Positions 20,798 to 32,943 of a stretch of DNA of 64,000 bases are shown here, in pieces. Origin of the DNA: Spongospora subterranea f. sp. subterranea (Eukaryota; Endomyxa: Phytomyxea; Phytomyxea; Plasmodiophorida). The notes beneath the pieces are model-generated. The model worked only from the letters and a program-made list of their open reading frames with translations, ran no database searches and was not told the DNA's origin. Made by a program: the position numbers and the translations under genes. The stretch's first letter is position 1, and each line of letters begins with the position of its first letter. Location of the stretch: the NCBI GenBank assembly GCA_049724395.1, contig JAUGWO010000194.1:1-64000 (forward strand), written 5' to 3'.

Positions 20798-23245
20798 TCA
20801 CCTTGGAATAATCGGTGACACGGTTTCATCTGGGGCTGGCGCAACAGCATTGACGCTTTTTCCTGCCAGGGCCTTTGCTCTGATGGCGTTCAGCAGCTTG
20901 AGTTTTCTTGCCTGATGCGTTGCATTAGCACCTGGGATAAACTCATAAGAGGCAATCCTCAATACCAACGAATTAATACGAAGCTTACGTTTTCCAATGA
21001 TCTCATTGACCTTTATCAGTTCGTTAGGAAGCCCTCCCTGTGCTGTCCCAGGTTCGCAGGAATTGATTTTCCTAAACATTTCCTGGAAGGTGATATTGCC
21101 CCCAAGAAGCTTCACCATTCGCACAGTGTTTACAATTGAAGCAACCTTCTTCCAGCCAGATAATTGTGCCTACATGCCCAATGGGTCAGTTTAAACAATG
21201 ATGTATTGGATTCCCGATTCGCAGTACCCTGTTTAATGCATGTTTCTGCATTGACGCAGCGAAATCTGGGAAGTGCTTCAAAAGATTTTTGATCTGCCCT
21301 TTGTTCAAAATCCGCAACTCACAATGAGTAACTGCTTGTATGGAATGTTGTCGTCTACTGTTGTCCAGCATGCATCGCTCGCCGAAAAATCCTCCCTCTG
21401 TATTCAGCAAAGTTACTAATCGCTATGCCCGTCAGATTGCTTATTTCTAGGAAAATTATTCCACCTTTGAGGATCAGGCGATTGGTTTTACTACGGTTTT
21501 CAATGTACACTTCAACACGTCCTCTCATAATGAAAAACATCTCAGTTCCTTTCTCTCCTCTTAGACAAATGAACTCCTTCGGTAAAAAAATCTAGGCAAA
21601 AGGCTCAACATGGTTGCAGAAAAAATGACTCTTGAACTTTACTTTTGACTCCATTTTACTGATGATTGACAAGATGCAACTTCGTGACAGATCCTTGAAC
21701 ATGGGCACATTACTAATAAGTTTCTGGTTTAGCACCAGATCTAGCTTGATTTTAAGAGCGGTATGAAGATCCTATCGTTTCGAACAATCATTCATCAAGT
21801 TTCACCATCCGACGTTAACAACCAACCTGCATCAAATCGCTTGACGAGAGCGAATGGGAATAAGCATAATCGTAGTACTCTAATATTCTAGACTGAAGTT
21901 TTTTGTCAACCTCACGTTGTTGCAAGAATTGGTATATTGTCTGAAAGCATATTGGTGAGTAGCAAAAAAGTCGTGGCAACCGGCGTGTACCTCTAGTTTC
22001 GCCCTCTTCTCTGCACTAACAACGTCAAGGTTCGCCAATGCCGTTGATGCACTGCCTACTATGAAAGCATACATTAATACGCCAAACACAATGGCTACAA
22101 TTGAAAAAACGGTGGTCAAGACGGAATGAGGGTTGATATCTCGACCAACACCCGTCGTTGCACTAACTGCCCAAAAAAATGCCTGTATCAAACTCTGATC
22201 AGTGGCTAAATCGCAAATTATCAGCGAGAATACAACCTGAGCATATTTGGAACTAAAAGGCGCATCCTCATATTCGACATTGGGAGTCCAGTCATTTGAG
22301 TCGAAACCCTGATTTACCAAATCATTATTGTTCAGCATCACTGTACACGGATAAACTGACCTCAAACACTGACATGAGCCAATAGAGGCATCCCATCCAA
22401 TGCCACATTATGATCAGCATGACAAAGTATTTGCATAACCTGATCATAGCAGGATTACTTTGGGAGACCTATTTGACGTCACCATATAATGAGAACAATG
22501 GAAGTATGATTTTAGGATTTTTTGTGGATTTTCCCTGACTTGAGTTAATCTTTTGAAAATACGGAGACATCTTTAGCACACGGATTAGCTTGAATCCTCG
22601 CAATAAACGCGCCATCTTATTAAACGACGCTGTTAACTCAATTCCGAATAATGCCATGACCATATCTAATGGAACGGTTGCTACAATATCAATCCAGAAC
22701 CAACGCTTCAGATACGCCTGGAAACAACGAGGCTTATGAAGAATGATTCTGAATTTCATGAACATTTCTCACTGTAGCAATTGCCAGCATTTTGACTTCC
22801 ATTTGTCCTTTGTCGTGTCCTTCCTCAATGCGATATGCGGTGAAGAAGTTCAAAATAATATCAGCGCCGAACAAGCAGTTGAAAAAAAGTTCTAGCTGAG
22901 GGTTTTGAATTTGATCCCCGAACGCCTAACGTAATCATGATTGGATATACATGAGGCCGACAGCGAAGATTTTTTACCATATTGATAGGTGTCAATATCC
23001 CATAATATATAACCAAGAGCATGATGAGAATATCCCATCTCAGTCTCCATTTATTGGAAGGTAATATGACCCAGAGACTTTTTTGCACCTAGTCAAAATT
23101 CTATTATTATACGGGTGCTGTAATTGTACAAGTGTCGTTAACACACCTCTTCAGCATCATCAGCATCCTCATCTTCATCATCATCGCTTGATTGCTCCTC
23201 TCCTTCGTTTACGTTCGTCTCTATAATTCGAGAGTTCTTCCGCAT
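20798..23245 (-). CDS. Cyclic-nucleotide-gated / voltage-sensor type cation channel
   Basis: The start at 23245 (MRKNSRIIETNVNEGEEQ) is followed by an acidic run. A 58-nt intron leads to S1 (WRLRWDILIMLLVIYYGI, about 23030). S3-S4 lie near 22690-22560 (WIDIVATVPLDMVMALFG, then ARLLRGFKLIRVLKMSPY with regularly spaced Arg/Lys, the voltage sensor). The pore is near 22190 (QAFFWAVSATTGVGRDINPH), followed by S6 (VFSIVAIVFGVLMYAFIVGS). A cyclic-nucleotide-binding domain spans about 21540-21230 (MFFIMRGRVEVYI, then GFFGERCMLDNSRRQHSIQA with the FGE and Arg of the phosphate-binding cassette). A basic C-terminal tail ends at 20798. The family includes CNG, HCN and KCNH channels of the plasma or ciliary membrane. 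The filter (TTGVGRD) departs from the potassium TxGYG signature, so ion selectivity is open. Confidence 0.85.
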
Positions 23246-23283
23246 ATTTTTAAACCTGAGATCAACTTTGACCTGGCATATCG

Positions 23284-24488
23284 TTAAAAGCTGATCAACA
23301 TTATTATATTGAGCATTTCATGGACCTGTTTGGCTATTGCGGCAGGTCCCAAGGATTCCCGTTTACCCAGCACCTCATACCAATGAGGATTACGAGCCTT
23401 CTTCGTCTCCTTGTTCTTTGTGATAATCGAGTCAGCAGATATAACTACAGTTGCAACGCCATGCCAGTACCTTCTCTAATACGGCTGTGAACATGGTCAC
23501 CTGGCCTGCCTTGGCCGCAGCAGCATCCGCCACCTCCTAACTCATTGAAGAAACACATGTTAGGAAGGCGAACCGACCTGGCCGATACCTGTTATACCTG
23601 CGCCTTTTCCTTAGCGTCATTAGTACCGATTGTTTTCTGCCTGAGCGCCTTCAACCTCTCTGCAGCCGTCGCGATCTGTGTGATCCATAACGTAACGCTA
23701 TCATGGTCTGGCCTCACTGTCGCTGCGTTTTTAACCGCGCGTTGCACTGTAACAGAAAGCACATGAATGTCATGCATGGGGGTGGGGATACTGGGGACCC
23801 GTGTTATGGGGGTTACAGTTCTCATATCCCCCTCATTTGATTATTTTCTTACCAATACCAGGTAATCGAATATGATCACCATTATGAACTGTGGTTCGTA
23901 AAAGGCGGAAGTTCGCAGAAGCGGATCGGTGGTGGGGAACCAGGCGAGATGATGATGGCGACCGGGACGCAATCCGTGATGGCGTTTTGGGCGACAACGC
24001 ACCATTCGAAGACGCTCGAGGATCATTGTGGCTGTTGGCTGGTTGCTCTGGTGAAGAATCGCTATGATCAGGCATTGGAGGGGATAGATTGGGCAGGATA
24101 ATTGTAGATCGCGTGGGATGAGGGTGTAATTGACAAATGGCATTATATAACTTCCGTCTTGGTATTGGATCTTGCAGCCCTAACAAACCACGGTCATACG
24201 ACCCAACAAAGACGTTTAGTCATAGTTTTCATTCAATTACCCAATCCGACCAAATCCAATTCTGTTAATGCGATCAATTGCGACCCCGTGATCTTATTAC
24301 GTCGAAATCTGAACCACCCCGGTCACTAATGTTGAGTAAACGTTGAGCTCATAATCAATATTTACTAACTTATCCTTATATCTTTGACCTGATACAGTAT
24401 CCAACCATCTCTGAACGTGATCGATGGTCCAAGCATGAACATTGGCGGGCAACGCATCGGGAAACCCATGTGCCGGAGATTGGGCCAT
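23284..24488 (-). CDS. SAM-domain protein
   Basis: Exon 1 (24488-24370) begins MAQSPAHGFPDALPANVHAW and contains WTIDHVQRWLDTVSGQRY. Introns at 24309-24369 and 24180-24240, both 61 nt and GT-AG, join it to a segment reading KITGSQLIALTELDLVGL and then GLQDPIPRRKLYNAI. Together these form a complete sterile alpha motif (about residues 20-85), a protein-protein interaction module. The C-terminal part is Pro/Ser-rich with basic stretches. Later exons give PDHDSVTLWITQIATAAERL, GQVTMFTAVLEK and HWYEVLGKRESLGPAAIAKQ, ending at 23284. The stop is only 38 bp before the channel start. Partners and role are unknown. Downstream exon joins are approximate. Confidence 0.7.
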
Positions 24489-24489
24489 A

Positions 24490-25685
24490 TGGTACTCACA
24501 CCCACATTATTGGTATGGCACCAAGATGCAATAATGAGATGAATAGTGTGAGTCTGCAGGCAATTCTATTATTCGATCGCCTTATGAGTACGGGTGTTTG
24601 ATTTAATATGGTTAAACTATCAGAACTGTAGAACATGTTCATACAGCAACGGATATGGGTGCTTTGAGGTGGTTATCAACAAATCAAGCTGCCTCCTCTA
24701 GCGATGTATGTCAATTCTGACTGTGTAAAGGACCTGATGCGTACATCTCGATTTTTTCGAAAAAAACATGCAGTGAAGTTGATGTTGGAAGAGGGGTGGA
24801 ATCATTGGCAAACCCGTAAAAAATCCCCATTTTAATTATATCCCATCCCTATTTATGCGATCTCGTGTTCGCCCTTGTTTGAAACCTGGAACTTTGGAAT
24901 ATATTGGCTCCAAGGTCGTGAAAAAACCAAAGGTCAATTTCACATTCTTTGTTTTTGATGTCGGTCCCCTCAAGACGGTGTTGAGACACATTTGGTTTGT
25001 CTTTAATCACAATTGCGACCGTCTTGTCAATAGATTGTGAATATGCCCGCGGTGGCATGCGTTGGCAATTTTGGAAACCAAATCCCGCATTTCCGCTTGC
25101 AGCGAACCGGCACGAGGCCTTATCGTAGTAATAGAGCAACGACGGGCGATTACACTTGCTCAATGCAAGAGCGCATCAGCACCTGTTTGAAATTGTGGTT
25201 GAAACTTCAGCGAACAAAACGCTACGAGCTCAAATGATCATGAAGCTTAAAAAGTAATCCGAACTTAAGGAATAAAACCCTGACACCAAAACCAAAGTTT
25301 GAAGATCTTCAAGAAACCCATACTCTGATTGTGTGTCATCATCACAAATGAGCTAACATGCGATCCGCATCATGTTGTCCGTTTGCCATTATTCGATCAT
25401 TGGATATCCACCGTGTGTTGGGTCTCCTTGATGGGGCTCTGACCGATTATTATGAGCGGCGCCTCATAATCCACAACATACCAATGATGAGCGTACGACG
25501 GTTTGCAGCAGATATCGGTCAATGGTTCCGTTGTATTGATAAAGCGATGAATTGGAAATTATTAATTAGGAGCATGACATAATGGGCAATGTTGACACTT
25601 TGACATTTCAGATTCCAATATTGGGTGATCACAACAAGCACATGAATAGCTATAACCGCATGTTGAAATCAGATTTACCAGAGCA
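24490..25685. other. Intergenic stretch with unassigned open frames
   Basis: About 1.2 kb lies between the SAM gene and IFT121. A minus frame at 24849-25163 (SIDKTVAIVIKDKPNVSQHR, CEIDLWFFHDLGANI) and a plus frame at 25358-25582 (SLDIHRVLGLLDGALTDYYE) look protein-like, but I recognise neither. Either could be an exon of a small unknown gene. No repeats or RNA genes are seen. Confidence 0.4.
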
Positions 25686-25686
25686 T

Positions 25687-28600
25687 TCAGCGCATTTCTG
25701 ACCTAGAAGTTGAGGAGAATATTGAACGGCCTGAGGCGACACAGCCAGGGAACTTTGTCTGGCAACTTGGGCAAGATACGTTCCTAGGGCAGACAGTCCA
25801 TAATTTTAGGATCGGGTTGTGGAATCGAGGGAAGGCGTTCCACTACCAATCATTGACCATCGTATTACAGGACTGATTAGGGCAACGATATTCCCGGGAT
25901 GGGGGATCGACAGGACGGTTGATAGCGAATATGGAGAAGGCCAGGGATTTATAGGAATCCCTTTCACCTGATTTAACACGATATGGGTCAGAGGGCTGTA
26001 CCACCATATCGCCATATATCCAGGTGGATTCCCTGACCGACCTTGACTTGCTCCTTCCAACATCTCCAGCTTCATGAACGCATTGCTGCATTGCTCGTAG
26101 AACTGGTTGTGGAACGACGCCAATGCGATCGTGGAGTAGATGACCTTGGTATCGATCACGTCCTCGTAATGTTGTAATCTCAGCGCCGACACCATCGCCA
26201 GCTCGAACGACTTATCGTAGAGCGCCCGTTGCGCCAGCATCAGGAAGTGATACGCCTCAGCCGCATGCCATGGCGATTCAGAACTGGACGACACACTCGA
26301 CGACTGAACATGTTGATTGAGCAACGACGTGATGACCTGATCGGGGGTAAATTTGAGCGAGATTGGCGATGGGGATGGAGGCGGATTACCGACCTGTTCC
26401 CTTTCCTCTTCCCGGTCCATGTTCCCGATCTGTTTCCTGGCCAGGTCCAGCTGCAGCGCGGCGCAGACGTGGAGCTTCTTGGCCGTCAACGGTAACGCCG
26501 GGTCGACCTGTTTCTTGAGCAATGTGGCGCTATCGTGATACCGATGAGCCCGACCATATAACTCAATCGCCTATCGCACCGCAAACTCAATCAAGATATA
26601 TTCATCGAATACAGCACGGTTTAGCGGGAACAACACCTGAAACGGGTCGTCCTTCTTGATAAGGTGTTGGGCATATTGAGCCAATAACGCCTCAATCTCA
26701 GGGAAATGATGGGTCTCGGCTAACTGCATTGCGGTCGACCATTCGTTCAGACGAACACAGCAATCGATGGCGCCTGAAAACGCGGAAAGGGGTCAGGACG
26801 CGAAGCGATTCAAAGGATCGAATCGGGGAGGGGACAGATCACACCTTTTACATTGCCATATTTGAGATAGGATTGAACGGCCTGGGCCGATAGACCGACG
26901 GACGCGAACTGATCGGCGATCCTGGCGCAGAACGGCGACCCGTCTTCCAGGTCCATCATGATCGAGTACAGGCAATCGTAATCCTCGAGGTGATACGCCA
27001 TCTCGATGGCGCCACCTGCGACGCCACGCCGCCCCAACGATCAATCCAACAATCCATCGGCGGTCCAGATCCCTCACCTGTGTTCCCAGATTGCATGTAG
27101 TACTTCAGGGCCTTATCCCATTTGACACGATCGGCGTAATAATCCCCTGAAAACAGGGTTCGGACACGGTCGTTGGCCCCATCGATCGATCACGAACCTA
27201 TTGAATCAGCCGCCTGCTGTAGCATCTGATCATTGCCCGACTCCTCCGATTGCAGCAATTGCACAACCTGAACACACACACACACATAAATCACGACATT
27301 ATCACTAATTGTCCGATATCGCCCCGAACCCTGAACCAATCCCCTAATCTGATCCTCAAATCAACAGCGGCGTGTTTATGGCCTAGTTTGATATAGAGCT
27401 CTTCCGCTTCCTCAAATCGTCTGAAATACGCGGCAACTTCCGCTCGCTGCATTCCACTATCGATCTGTTTCTGTAATCGCTTCACCAATTGTATTCCCTG
27501 ACAACAACGCAATTTTCCGTTGTGAAATTTGAAAACCAATGGACAAAATAACCTGATAATCTTGTGCTTTAATGAACGCTTTATCGGCGTAGATGAAATC
27601 GAGATTGTTCAGTGCGGTTTCTGCCAGCAATTTCCATAACCGCGGATGAGGATTATCGCTGATGAATTGGAAGACCTGAAGGGCGATATGATTGAGAGAG
27701 GGATTGATTCCAGACGACGAACGACCTCGTTGATCGGGACCGTTTCCAGCAGCGTTCGCGTGTCGCGGAGCGATTTGGTGTCGACCTGGACCAGATGGGA
27801 TTTGGTCGGATTGTGGGGATCGTCCATGATATCGTCCAGCGATACACAGGTCACGATCAGGTCGGTGAACTGGCACAGATACCCTGAACAGATGTGTGGG
27901 AAACCAAGATGGCGATAACACGACGGCGATAGTGTGGACGGACCTGAACAGAATAACGGCTCTTCGGGCTGTTTTCCTCGATAGATGTACATGCGGGTCT
28001 TCTCCATGACGACGAACAGATCGGGGTTGTCGTCGGCCCAGCAAATATCCCACGTGTCTTTCCGCCGTACGACGTTGCGATCGGATTGGGGATCGCCCTG
28101 ACCTTCGGCATCGTTCAGATCCAATAGAGTTAGGAACCCGTTGATATCGATAACGGATAATGTCGTGCAGGTGCAGTTTAGACGAATTATGGAGGCGTTG
28201 GGAACGGCGTTGATCCTGGCCATGAGGGTGTGTTGGGAAAGGGCGTTTAGCGCCAGATAGGGCGCGAACCTACTTTTGAAGCAATCCCAGCGACGGCAAC
28301 GAATACTGATGGATCAGGCCTGACGAACGGGCAACGACCAATAGATCCTAAAGATAACCGGGAAAACATGAGAGATGCGGCCAAGGCCATGGCGCTACAC
28401 AAACCCCCCACCCACCCTCACCTGCGATACCGTTATCGCCACGATCGGATCCTTACTGGATCGGCTCAGGCGGATACTGGATCTCTTATGGCTGTACGGC
28501 GTCGAACTCGAACTGGCGCTGTCGTCGACGTGGACCGTTCGTTCGTCTGACACAAAAAAAGACACGATCGCGGTTCAGAAGCGGTGTTTTAGTGTCAGAC

Positions 28601-30306
28601 GGGATATTGGCGCCATATCTCACCACCCGATACGGGAGCGTAGATATAGGACGAGGCCGTCGACGATCCTGTAGATGGATATATCAGCGGCGGCGGCGAT
28701 CGTAACGAATGTTGGACGACCTTTATCAGAAAACACCCAGGAATATATCGACGACGTATCGGCGACGATCATGTACGAGTCCGACATGGCGATATAGTCC
28801 GGTTTGATATCGCAATATCTGGAATCAATGGGCGATCCGATATTAGAGCACAATATGATGACATAGGATTCGGGGTAATCGTCATCGGCATCGGCTTTGG
28901 TCACCAACACACAGAACTTGGAGCTGCTCGTGATCGCCACCAGATTCTGCACATACTTCATGCGCTTCTCGGCCATGTTCACGTCCCAGAACATGACGCA
29001 TTGCTCGGGGCGATCGGGTCGCTGGAAGCTGTAGATGACGGTGTGGGGCGGGATGAAGGCGCGCCGATACGATGGGCGGACGGTGGCGAAATACAGGAAG
29101 GAATCGGCGGCGATCGCCAGACGCAAGGCCGTTCGATCCCAGGCGAACGATGGCAGTGAGGATCCCGGGTACGGAAAGTGTCGACAGTTTCTGGATAATT
29201 CAACGAAAGTTCAGTGTGTGTTTGTTTTTCGCACAGAAACCAGTTCTGGGATAGGAAAAAACGGACCTGACCGAATGGGTCAAATATCGATATTTGGAAT
29301 TGGGAGTCGGTGGAGGTCATTCCAGATACGGCGAGATGGGACCCGTATGGACTCCATTTCATGGCGGTCAACGACGATAGTTTGGTGTTGATCAGGATGT
29401 AGAGCGGATCGGAGCTGTTCCTCATGAACTGGATCCAGCCGTTGTCGCAGCCGATGGCCAGCGATGGCGCATCGGGCGATATTCGCCCGCGCGCTCCGTC
29501 GTACCATTCGATGGCCGCGATGAACCACGCCCGGGACGCGTTCGCGATCGTCAGCTGGAGTTCGGTCAGGTATTGCCCAGCCGCGTTATGAACCTGAACA
29601 CACCCTGACAGCGAACGACCTCAACGCCGATTCGCCATATTCGATGAGGAACCCGACCTTGACCGGTACCGAACAATATCGTACGTCCTTCGGGGGACCA
29701 GGCAACGGCGGTCAGCTCCTTGTCGAACTCCTTACCCCAGAGGCGATTCCCCTCGACACTGCCGACGATCACGGCCCCGTCCTGAATATCATATCCGTTG
29801 CTGTCAGGGCCATGGCGCCAACACACGAATGGCGCTGCTCGCTCGGTCGTACCTGATAGACGATACAGATCTGGCGGCCATCGCTACTCCATCCCATACC
29901 CTTCACCACACTCTGATTGCGGTTATTGATCATCTCTTCGTGCCAGATCCCCTAACACAATCCTGTTCAGACCCAACGGCGCCGTCCTTACGACGACGAT
30001 TACGTCTTTGAGAATCCAGACGATGATCATTCCGTATTGATCGGTGGTGGTCAGTTTCTGATGGGCGTTATTCCACGACGACATAATCACATTCCCTGTA
30101 TGTCCTTCCAGGGTCTGGTTCATGGCCAACGCCGATGACCCTGGGCCCCCGCCGCCTTCGGTCGACACACCGCTGTCCAATTGCAGCACCTTCAACAGCC
30201 CGTTCGCTCCACCGGCCACGATCCATCCGTCGACCTGATTCCACGCGATCGTGTGCAGTTGAACGCCATTGGGGATGGCGATCTTCTTGCTCAGGTAGAT
30301 GAACAT
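25687..30306 (-). CDS. WDR35: Intraflagellar transport protein IFT121 / WDR35
   Basis: The start at 30306 ([20 protein letters not shown]) matches the WDR35 N-terminus. The N-terminal half forms WD40 propellers with conserved text such as [57 protein letters not shown] text and [16 protein letters not shown] (about 30200-28700). A linker with [20 protein letters not shown] and [18 protein letters not shown] (28050) leads to the helical TPR-like half ([60 protein letters not shown]). The C-terminus has zinc-type cysteines (CPNQSCNTM, then CPSCQTKF) and stops at 25687. Introns are short, about 50-70 nt. IFT121 is a subunit of the IFT-A complex that drives retrograde transport and membrane-protein entry in cilia. 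The gene appears complete, so the organism must assemble a flagellum at some stage. Confidence 0.95.
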
Positions 30307-30589
30307 CGACCAAAAGAAAGCGCCGAGTCGAACTCCCTGGGACCGAAACAGGTTCTGTCAGGTGGACCCGTCAAGGGGGTTGCACAAGTTTATCGCCACA
30401 TCGGCACATCACACACGTTCGCCGTCTCAGATCGATTGAATCAGGACGATTTCGATGACAACAATAGGCGCCGACAAGCGATTCCATGAAGAGTGGTATA
30501 TTGACGTTAGATATGTAAAGCGAAATGCGATTGTTGGCCCAGTTTCGGGTGGAATAGTGATTCTTTGGAAAACGGGAAAATCTAGAGAC

Positions 30590-31300
30590 GGTTGGTGGTG
30601 AACAACGGCCAGAACCTGCAGTAAAATCACGATTCCACATGCGATACATCTACAGATTTTCCGAAATCTCTCGATCTTTTCTTGGGAATTTTCGGGATCG
30701 GATTGGTCTCGACTAGAAGCTGTTCTTGATCTGTGTCGCCGATCCGTTTCAGGTCTTCTTCTTCCGATGTGATTACGGAACCACCTTCCGCTGGTTCAAC
30801 AACCTCATCGTTGTTGACAGCGACGACCGTGGGTGACCCCGAAGCGCTTTCACTCGTTTTACGTGCCTGCTCGATCAGTTAAGAACATATTGAGGGAATG
30901 CGACAACTCAAAACCTGATAGGACGTCAGCCATTCCTGTAAACAATCGACTTTGCTCTGTGAGATATTCGCCACGCGCCCCTTTCACAGAACGTTTACAA
31001 CAGGAATATGGCATTGGCAATCAATAAGGTGCAAACCTTGACGATATGTGCCACTGCATGACGGCCACCAGCAAGACCAGATTGAGTCGCGATCACAGTG
31101 AATGTCAACGCTGGATCAGCGGCCATTACATCCCGAATTTCACCTGATAGCAAGAGATAAGCGCGTCTTGCGAAATCCAGTGCACCTCAATTGTACCTGC
31201 GATAGTCGAACCATCGGTTAAAACCGGAACCGGCTTTGACGCGTTCCTAAAATACCGGAATTCGTTGAGTCAAAAACCGTTTCCACTGGACCGAGAACAT
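30590..31300 (-). CDS. Unrecognised multi-exon protein
   Basis: Coding-like text on the minus strand includes SKPVPVLTDGSTIA (about 31210), GEIRDVMAADPALTFTVIAT with SGLAGGRHAVAHIVK (31130-31040), and an acidic then basic C-terminus (EEEDLKRIGDTDQEQLLVET, PKIPKKRSRDF) ending near 30600. Introns with GT-AG limits can be placed at about 31146-31198 and 30955-31035. An ATG at 31300 lies only 3 bp after the stop of the preceding gene, so the true start is doubtful. I do not recognise the family; the C-terminal basic patch could be a nuclear signal. It ends about 290 bp upstream of the IFT121 start. Confidence 0.45.
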
Positions 31301-31303
31301 TCA

Positions 31304-32058
31304 TTACTTATTGGCCAATTTCGGCTTGGAATGCTTGACGGGTTGCGGATTGGGAATCAAAGTCGGCTTTACTATCGTGATCGTGTCGTAGATCTCGATT
31401 GATTCACTGGACGCTACATGGTCAGCCAACAAAAAAATCTAAATGAATTGGTTGAAGAAAGACCAACATTGGTATAACGGGTTCATGGATTTCGCCAGAT
31501 GATTTGTGACGTTTGGAGGCACGAGATCGGGCAACTGTTCAAGCGAGTTGTTCCGTATAAGAATGCTGCTGCTCCAGTCGTGAAAACAATGGGGGATTTA
31601 CGAGATTGTTGGAAGAGGTGCTCGTCAATGATAGCGGCTTGTCTAGAAGTGATTGACCCATCGCAGACCGGGCAGATGAAGTTCGTCGCTGCGGGGATGG
31701 GCTGGGTGGAGTATCGGGAAAGACACGACGAATGATATTGATTATAACACCGACTACAGCCGATCATCGATTCGATATATGGACGAAGGCTGTTCATGAA
31801 GATCATTAGGGGATAAATTGAGCAGCGAATAATAACGGGATTCGGCAAATACCATATACAGTATAATGGTTCTTTGGCGTTATTCAGATCGGTCAGCTGG
31901 AGAATCAGAGAATCGACGACGGCGACAGCCTGAGCATATGATGATATATCGGCCAGAGCGGTGGATTGCTGTGTGTCTGGCCCGAACATGGCGCCGATCT
32001 CGTCCCTGAGGTTGGCGATGCACTCCCCCCAGGAAGACGGGTCTGTGGCCATCTTCAT
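31304..32058 (-). CDS. Protein with C-terminal PHD/RING-like zinc finger
   Basis: The start at 32058 (MKMATDPSSWGECIANLRDE) leads into a helical region (SSYAQAVAVVDSLILQLTDL). A cysteine-rich finger follows: MIGCSRCYNQYHSSCLSRY, then ATNFICPVCDGSI (about 31760-31660). Its CxxC...HxxC...CxxC order fits a PHD or RING-like fold. The C-terminus after a GT-AG intron reads SSESIEIYDTITIVKPTLIP and PQPVKHSKPKLANK, with the stop at 31304. PHD fingers bind histone tails and RING fingers recruit E2 enzymes; the first CxxC pair is not clearly visible, so I cannot decide. Middle splice sites are unresolved. Confidence 0.5.
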
Positions 32059-32059
32059 G

Positions 32060-32943
32060 GCGGTCTGGCGTGTCTGGGATGGTTCTGTGCCCCCGGTTGG
32101 CGGTGGTCGCCTTATACGCCCATCGCTATCCCCGACCTAATATTGTTAATGATCAGGCGGTTCTCATTAATGTCAACGCAGTTTCGGGTCTATGAGATGA
32201 GGGAATATTAATTAGGGAGTTTTATTGACTAGTAGTAGAAATCTGGTCCACATTCGTGAACTCGATTCGCTTTCGATGATATTCACAGTGGGGATATCGA
32301 CATCGTCCAGAGAATACACAAAGGCTGTCACTGTACTAGCTGAGATGAGAATTTCGAACACACCCGATCATTATTTGACCTGGCGATACGATTATCCTGG
32401 TCACGATTGGTAATTAAATGGATTAGAATAATTATCTAACGACGAGGGGATCTTCGCACTTGAAACAGATTGAACATGTCACTGGAAATTCACTGACTAC
32501 GAGATAGAACCTATTGATAACTTAAAACTATAAAACAAACCGGTTGACTGAATATGGTTCCAGTCGTCCCCAAACACGTGATTGACGTTATACGTCTGGG
32601 GGTCCAGATGGCGAAACAGCCTGTCGGTCCAATGGCGATACAGAAGAATCCGGCTCCATTGACATGGGTCATGTCACGGAGTTTATGGTGTTACCCGAGT
32701 AGTGCAACCCTCTCTCTCTGTCTGTCTGTCTGTCTGTCTGTCTGAGACCCCCGGTCATGTTAATGATATAGCCAGTCAGATAAGGAGGTGATCAACGGCG
32801 CCCCCTCTTCGCCGACCAGGCCGGTCATTTATCCAACCCAGCCCCGGCCTTGCCCACACCCACCGCGTTTTAGGGATATCGGCATCCTTGCGCCATACGC
32901 TCGCGCTGCGTTGTTTTGCTCTCACTTCTGATAGAGCATTACA
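32060..32943. other. Intergenic region between divergent genes
   Basis: This is an upstream region shared by the minus-strand zinc-finger gene and the plus-strand Spp2/GPKOW gene. It contains a (TCTG)n microsatellite at about 32711-32743. No gene, TATA box or other element is clear. Confidence 0.5.
32711..32743. repeat. (TCTG)n microsatellite
   Basis: A run of ctctctctctgtctgtctgt continues with about six further tetramers. It lies in intergenic DNA about 200 bp upstream of the Spp2/GPKOW start. Confidence 0.9.
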
